From NCBI RefSeq assembly GCF_008014745.1, contig NZ_VPFD01000017.1, positions 1-64,000 of the forward strand: a stretch of 64,000 nt of DNA. Direction: 5' to 3'. Source of the stretch: Massilia arenae. Its GTDB lineage: Bacteria > Pseudomonadota > Gammaproteobacteria > Burkholderiales > Burkholderiaceae_D. A program made the translations under genes and the position numbers. Shown in pieces: positions 60,649-64,000 of this stretch; within the stretch, counting starts at the first letter, position 1, and each line of letters starts with the position of its first letter. The notes beneath the pieces were generated by a model that was not told the DNA's origin, did no database searches, and saw nothing but the letters and a program-made list of their open reading frames with translations.

Positions 60649-63645
60649 TCATGCACGGCGCATGCCTTGGTAAGCAGTTGTTACCGGTATGCATATACTG
60701 ACGACCGTGCCGGCCGGCGTGCTGTCGATCTCGAGCACGCCGCCGGCCAGGCGCGCCGCCTCGCGCATGCCGGGCAAACCCCAGTGGTCCTGGCGCCCGC
60801 CGCTGGCCAGGATCTCGGGCGCGATGCCCTGGCCGTCGTCGCTCACCGTCAGGCGCAGCTTGCCGGCGCGGTAGTCGAGCGCCAGCGTGACCTGGCTGGC
60901 GCGGGCATGGTGGAAGGCGTTGGACAGGGCTTCGCGACCGATCGTGAACAGCTCGTCCTCGATCTCGGGATCGAGGGGCAGCTCCCGGCCGGCATGCCGT
61001 TCCACGAAGGTGACGCCGCTTGCCGCCGCCAGCTCGCTGCCGGCATCGGCCAGCGCCCGCGCGAGACTGCCGTGGCGCATGCCCGGCACCCGCAGCTGGC
61101 GCACTTGCTGGCGGCCCTCCTCGATCACGTCTTCGGCGCGCGCCAGCACGCCTTCGACCTCGGCCCGCATCCCGCTGCCGGCCGGCAGCCTGCCCATCAG
61201 TACGTGCATGCGCAGCACCAGCGCCTGCACGCTCTGCAGGAAGGTGTCGTGCAGGGTGCGCGCGATGCGCTCGCGTTCGCGGGTACGCACCAGCATCTTC
61301 TCGCGCAGCCGCGCCGCCACGCGCGCCAGGCGCCAGCGGTGCAGCAGCCAGGCCGCGGCCAGCAGGGCAAGGGCGCAAGCCAGGCGGAACCACAGGGTCT
61401 GGGTCCAGGCGGCCTCGATGCGCAGCGCCGCCCGCGCCGGCTGCGGACTCCAGACGCCGTCCTCGTTGGCGGCGCTGACTTCGAACAGGTAGTCGCCCGG
61501 CGCCAGATTGGTGTACACCGCCTGGCGCGGCCCGCTCGCCTCACGCCAATCGACGTCCTGGCCGGTAAGCCGGTAACGGAAGCGCACGCGTTCCGGCATC
61601 GACAGCGCGGTGGCGGTGAAGTCGATTTCGAGCCGGGTCGTGCGCGCCGGCAGGACCAGGCCGGCCACGGGTACATGGCTGCCCTGGTCGGTGCGGATCG
61701 CGGTCACCATGACCGTCGGCGGGCGTGGATTGCGCGGGATCCTGGCGGGATCGATGTGGCCCACGATGCTGGACGTGGCGAGCCACAGGCGGCCGTCGCC
61801 GGCCTGGACCAGCGAGGGCAGGGGCTGCATCTGGGCCGGCATGCCGCGGTGACCGTCCAGGTGGTCGAAGCGCTCGGCCGCCACGCCGGCGCCGGGCGAC
61901 TCCAGCGCCCGGGCGAGGTCGGCGGCGTTGACGCGGGCCAGGCCGCCGGTGTCGTGCAGCCACAGCTCGCCGTCGGCGCGTTCGACGATACCGGACACGC
62001 CGCGGAATCCCCGGCCGCCACGCTCGTCGAGCGGCGTGAAGCGCTCACCGTCGAACCAGGCCAGGCCGCGGTCGCCGCCGATCCAGACCCGGGTGCGGCC
62101 GGGCACGATGGCCAGCGCGTTGCCCACCGCCAGGCCCAGTTGCGGCCCATAGTGGCGCAGCGTGTCTCCATCGAGGATGGCGATGTGGTTGTCGGTGTAG
62201 CCGAACCAGGTCCGGCCCTGGCGGTCGGTCGCCAGGGTGACCGCGGTCGGACCGGCCAGCGCCGCGCGCCCGCCGCCCTTGCTCCAGGCGCCGTCGCGGA
62301 AGGTATGCACGCCGTGGCCGATCACCGACACCCATAGCGCGCCGTCGGCGCCGGTCGTCATCGCCTGCACGTTGCGTCCGGTCAGCCCGGGCGGCAGCGG
62401 CCAGCGCCGGACGGCGCCTTCGCGCACCCGCCACAGGCTAGCGTTATTGCCGAACCAGAGGGCGCCGTCGGGCGCACGGTGGCTGGCGCTGACGTCCATG
62501 ATCGCCGTGCTGCGCCGGCTGCCGTCGGGCGCGAGCACGAAGCTGGCGAAATCGAAGGCGCCGCTGCGGTCGGAATTGCCGATCCAGACCGCGCCGCCGT
62601 CGCCGGGCGTGACGCTGAGCGCGGGAACGAAGCCCGGCGGCAGCGCGACGGTCGACAGGCGGGCCTGGCGTACCCGGTCGACGCCGTTCGCCGTGGTGAA
62701 CCAGAGATTGCCTTCGCGGTCGTGCAGGGTGGTGTTGAAGATGCCGTCGGTGAAGCCGGCGGCCGTCGGGAACTGGCGCACCAGCTTGCCCTCGCCATCG
62801 AGCAGCTGCACCGCATCGCCGGTGGAGATCCACAGGCCGCCGCGCGCATCGCCATCGTAGCCGAGCAGCGGCGCGCCGCCATTGTGCAGCGCCAGCGGCT
62901 TGGTCGCCCCGCTGGCGGGGGCGAACAGCCGCAGGCCGCGCGCCCGGGTGTTGATCACGACCTTGCCGTCGGGACGCGGGTAGCCGCTTCCCAGCTGCGG
63001 CTGGTCGAGTACCTTGACGAAGCGGCGTTCGCCGGCGGCGGAGCCGGGCGCGCCGCGGTAGATCGCGTCGGCGCAGTAGACCAGCAGGCTGCCGTCGGCC
63101 AGTACGCTGAAGCCGTGCGGCCGGCCGTGCGGCAGGCCGGCGGCCGGTCCCACTTCGACCCAGCGCTCGCCCTCGAGCCGGTGCATGCCGGTGCCGCTCG
63201 ATGCCCACATGACGCCGTCGGGCGTGCGCGCGAAACGGAACACGGTGGTGGGCGGCGAATCCTTGCCGACGTAGTGATGGACGGCGCCGCGTTCGAAGCG
63301 GCTGATGTCGCCGAACTGGTAGCTGACCCAGATGGCGTCGCCATCGGCGGCCACGGCCATCGTCAGCGGCGAGCGCAGCTTGTGGCCGAAGACCTCGTCG
63401 GTGCGCACGAAGCGCGCGCCGTCGAAGCTGTACAGGCCATCGGTGGCAGCGAACCACAGCATGCCGGAGGCATCCTGGGTCAGGGAATACACCGCGGACG
63501 GGGCGCCGTCCTGGCGCGTCCATGAGGTGTGCTGCAGGTCGCCGGTCCAGGGCGGCAGCGGGGCGGCGCCGGCCCGGCCGCACAGGGCGATGGTCAGGAT
63601 GGTAAACAGGAGGCAATGCAGGAGGCGTGCACAGGGCAGGCGCAT
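60649..63645 (-). CDS. Two-component propeller sensor kinase (Reg_prop/Y_Y_Y/HisKA_3)
   Basis: A 998-residue membrane kinase. A signal peptide (ends GAA near 28) leads into a periplasmic propeller of Reg_prop repeats (about 45-650; recurring G-x-LWF-A/G-T motifs such as ASGMLWFAATDGLY). A Y_Y_Y domain (about 680-745: RFRYRLTGQDVDWREA, YTNLAPGDYLFEVSA) and one helix (about 750-772) follow. The cytoplasmic HisKA_3 box has RIARTLHDTFLQSVQAL with phospho-His near 797, then HATPase_c blocks ALSNAFHHARAS, VSDDGQGI and WGLPGMREAA. No response regulator gene is adjacent. Related sensors respond to sugars or oligosaccharides. Confidence 0.9.
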   Translation of the reverse strand: MRLPCARLLHCLLFTILTIALCGRAGAAPLPPWTGDLQHTSWTRQDGAPSAVYSLTQDASGMLWFAATDGLYSFDGARFVRTDEVFGHKLRSPLTMAVAADGDAIWVSYQFGDISRFERGAVHHYVGKDSPPTTVFRFARTPDGVMWASSGTGMHRLEGERWVEVGPAAGLPHGRPHGFSVLADGSLLVYCADAIYRGAPGSAAGERRFVKVLDQPQLGSGYPRPDGKVVINTRARGLRLFAPASGATKPLALHNGGAPLLGYDGDARGGLWISTGDAVQLLDGEGKLVRQFPTAAGFTDGIFNTTLHDREGNLWFTTANGVDRVRQARLSTVALPPGFVPALSVTPGDGGAVWIGNSDRSGAFDFASFVLAPDGSRRSTAIMDVSASHRAPDGALWFGNNASLWRVREGAVRRWPLPPGLTGRNVQAMTTGADGALWVSVIGHGVHTFRDGAWSKGGGRAALAGPTAVTLATDRQGRTWFGYTDNHIAILDGDTLRHYGPQLGLAVGNALAIVPGRTRVWIGGDRGLAWFDGERFTPLDERGGRGFRGVSGIVERADGELWLHDTGGLARVNAADLARALESPGAGVAAERFDHLDGHRGMPAQMQPLPSLVQAGDGRLWLATSSIVGHIDPARIPRNPRPPTVMVTAIRTDQGSHVPVAGLVLPARTTRLEIDFTATALSMPERVRFRYRLTGQDVDWREASGPRQAVYTNLAPGDYLFEVSAANEDGVWSPQPARAALRIEAAWTQTLWFRLACALALLAAAWLLHRWRLARVAARLREKMLVRTRERERIARTLHDTFLQSVQALVLRMHVLMGRLPAGSGMRAEVEGVLARAEDVIEEGRQQVRQLRVPGMRHGSLARALADAGSELAAASGVTFVERHAGRELPLDPEIEDELFTIGREALSNAFHHARASQVTLALDYRAGKLRLTVSDDGQGIAPEILASGGRQDHWGLPGMREAARLAGGVLEIDSTPAGTVVSICIPVTTAYQGMRRA

Positions 63646-63822
63646 GGGAGGTTTCCGTGTGGCTCGTTATTATTTGTTGGACGGATTCTTGCCCAAAACT
63701 CCCCTTCGCGGCAAGTCGCCGCCTGCGGACATGGGCCTTGCGCCGCAACAAGTGCGGCGCTCGTCGGCAGCGTACATTGCTGTATGCACTGAGGAAATAA
63801 TGCACTACGACGAGAGGACGCC
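63646..63822. promoter_or_regulatory. Divergent region between the propeller kinase and chemotaxis genes
   Basis: This 177-nt region has no gene I can support. For the kinase, the minus strand carries TTGGGC (63691-63696 as GCCCAA) and TAATAA (63667-63672 as TTATTA), 18 nt apart, a fair promoter. GAGAGG lies before the chemotaxis gene's ATG. Confidence 0.4.
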
Positions 63823-64000
63823 ATGACCACGCCGCCCGCCGACCGCGTTCCCGGGTTCTCCACGCTGTCCCGCCTGCTGTCCCGGCTGAAAGTCGGCCCC
63901 AAGCTCCTGCTCGCCCCCGGCGCCGTCCTGATCCTGCTGCTGTTGCTGTCGTGGGTGGCGTATTACGCGATGGTGCGCCAGAACGATTCGCTCGAGTCGA
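63823..64000 (+). CDS. Methyl-accepting chemotaxis protein, N-terminal part (cut by window end)
   Basis: The first 59 codons are present, with GAGAGG about 5 nt before the ATG. The sequence has a short cytoplasmic lead, a basic LKVGPKLLLAPGAV segment and a membrane helix (about 31-47, LILLLLLSWVAYYAM), then the start of a periplasmic sensor. This N-terminal form is typical of MCPs in this group, but the HAMP and signalling domains lie outside the window, so the call is tentative. Confidence 0.6.
   Translation, partial: MTTPPADRVPGFSTLSRLLSRLKVGPKLLLAPGAVLILLLLLSWVAYYAMVRQNDSLES

Overview
The window looks like a chromosomal segment of a high-GC betaproteobacterium of the Oxalobacteraceae, probably Massilia or a close relative. 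This is inferred from gene content and order (tRNA-Val, thrS-infC-rpmI-rplT-pheS-pheT-ihfA-merR; a scoAB pair; a pilE-fimT-pilV-pilW-pilX-pilY1 cluster) and from protein style. No database search was run.

Region 1 (1-16318) is an exopolysaccharide locus. It follows the last 29 codons of an IS481/IS3-like transposase and an AT-rich stretch. Twelve tightly packed plus-strand genes encode two tandem BioF2/CelD-type acetyltransferases, a one-helix small protein, three GT4 glycosyltransferases, a DUF354 protein, a Gfo/Idh/MocA oxidoreductase, an unrecognised conserved-looking protein, a formyltransferase-like/propeller fusion, a Wzy-type polymerase/ligase and a Wzx-type flippase. After a 12-bp inverted repeat come a Wzz/GumC-like chain-length protein and a tiny membrane protein. 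No priming glycosyltransferase, Wza-type exporter or BY-kinase is present, so the pathway must be completed elsewhere.

Region 2 (16315-34266) is mixed metabolism and regulation: a PAS-LuxR regulator divergent from a succinyl-CoA:3-ketoacid CoA-transferase; a BlaI / M56-peptidase-TonB fusion / two TonB-domain lipoproteins operon; a receiver and a GAF protein; dctA; an AraC regulator with 3-hydroxybutyrate dehydrogenase; a hydrolase, a Rid protein and RelA; a REP-like inverted pair; an MlaE/MCE/lipoprotein transport operon without its ATPase; a thioredoxin-reductase-like flavoprotein and a CDF metal exporter. ScoAB, 3-hydroxybutyrate dehydrogenase and DctA together suggest use of ketone bodies/PHB products and C4-dicarboxylates.

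Region 3 (34361-42588) is the translation cluster. A good sigma-70 promoter drives tRNA-Val(GAC). Between it and thrS lies a 13-codon reading frame with four Thr codons, followed by competing hairpins and an intrinsic terminator: a candidate Thr-dependent attenuator. infC appears to start at ATA, and ihfA lacks an obvious ATG start.

Region 4 (42748-64000) holds a NarL-type regulator and CHASE3-like kinase, a Crp/Fnr regulator, a TctD/TctE-like two-component pair, the type IV pilus minor pilin operon ending in a 1555-residue PilY1, prfC, a DUF3108 protein with TonB-like layout, two tandem paralogous surface-barrel-like proteins, a 998-residue propeller sensor kinase, and the start of a methyl-accepting chemotaxis protein cut by the window end.
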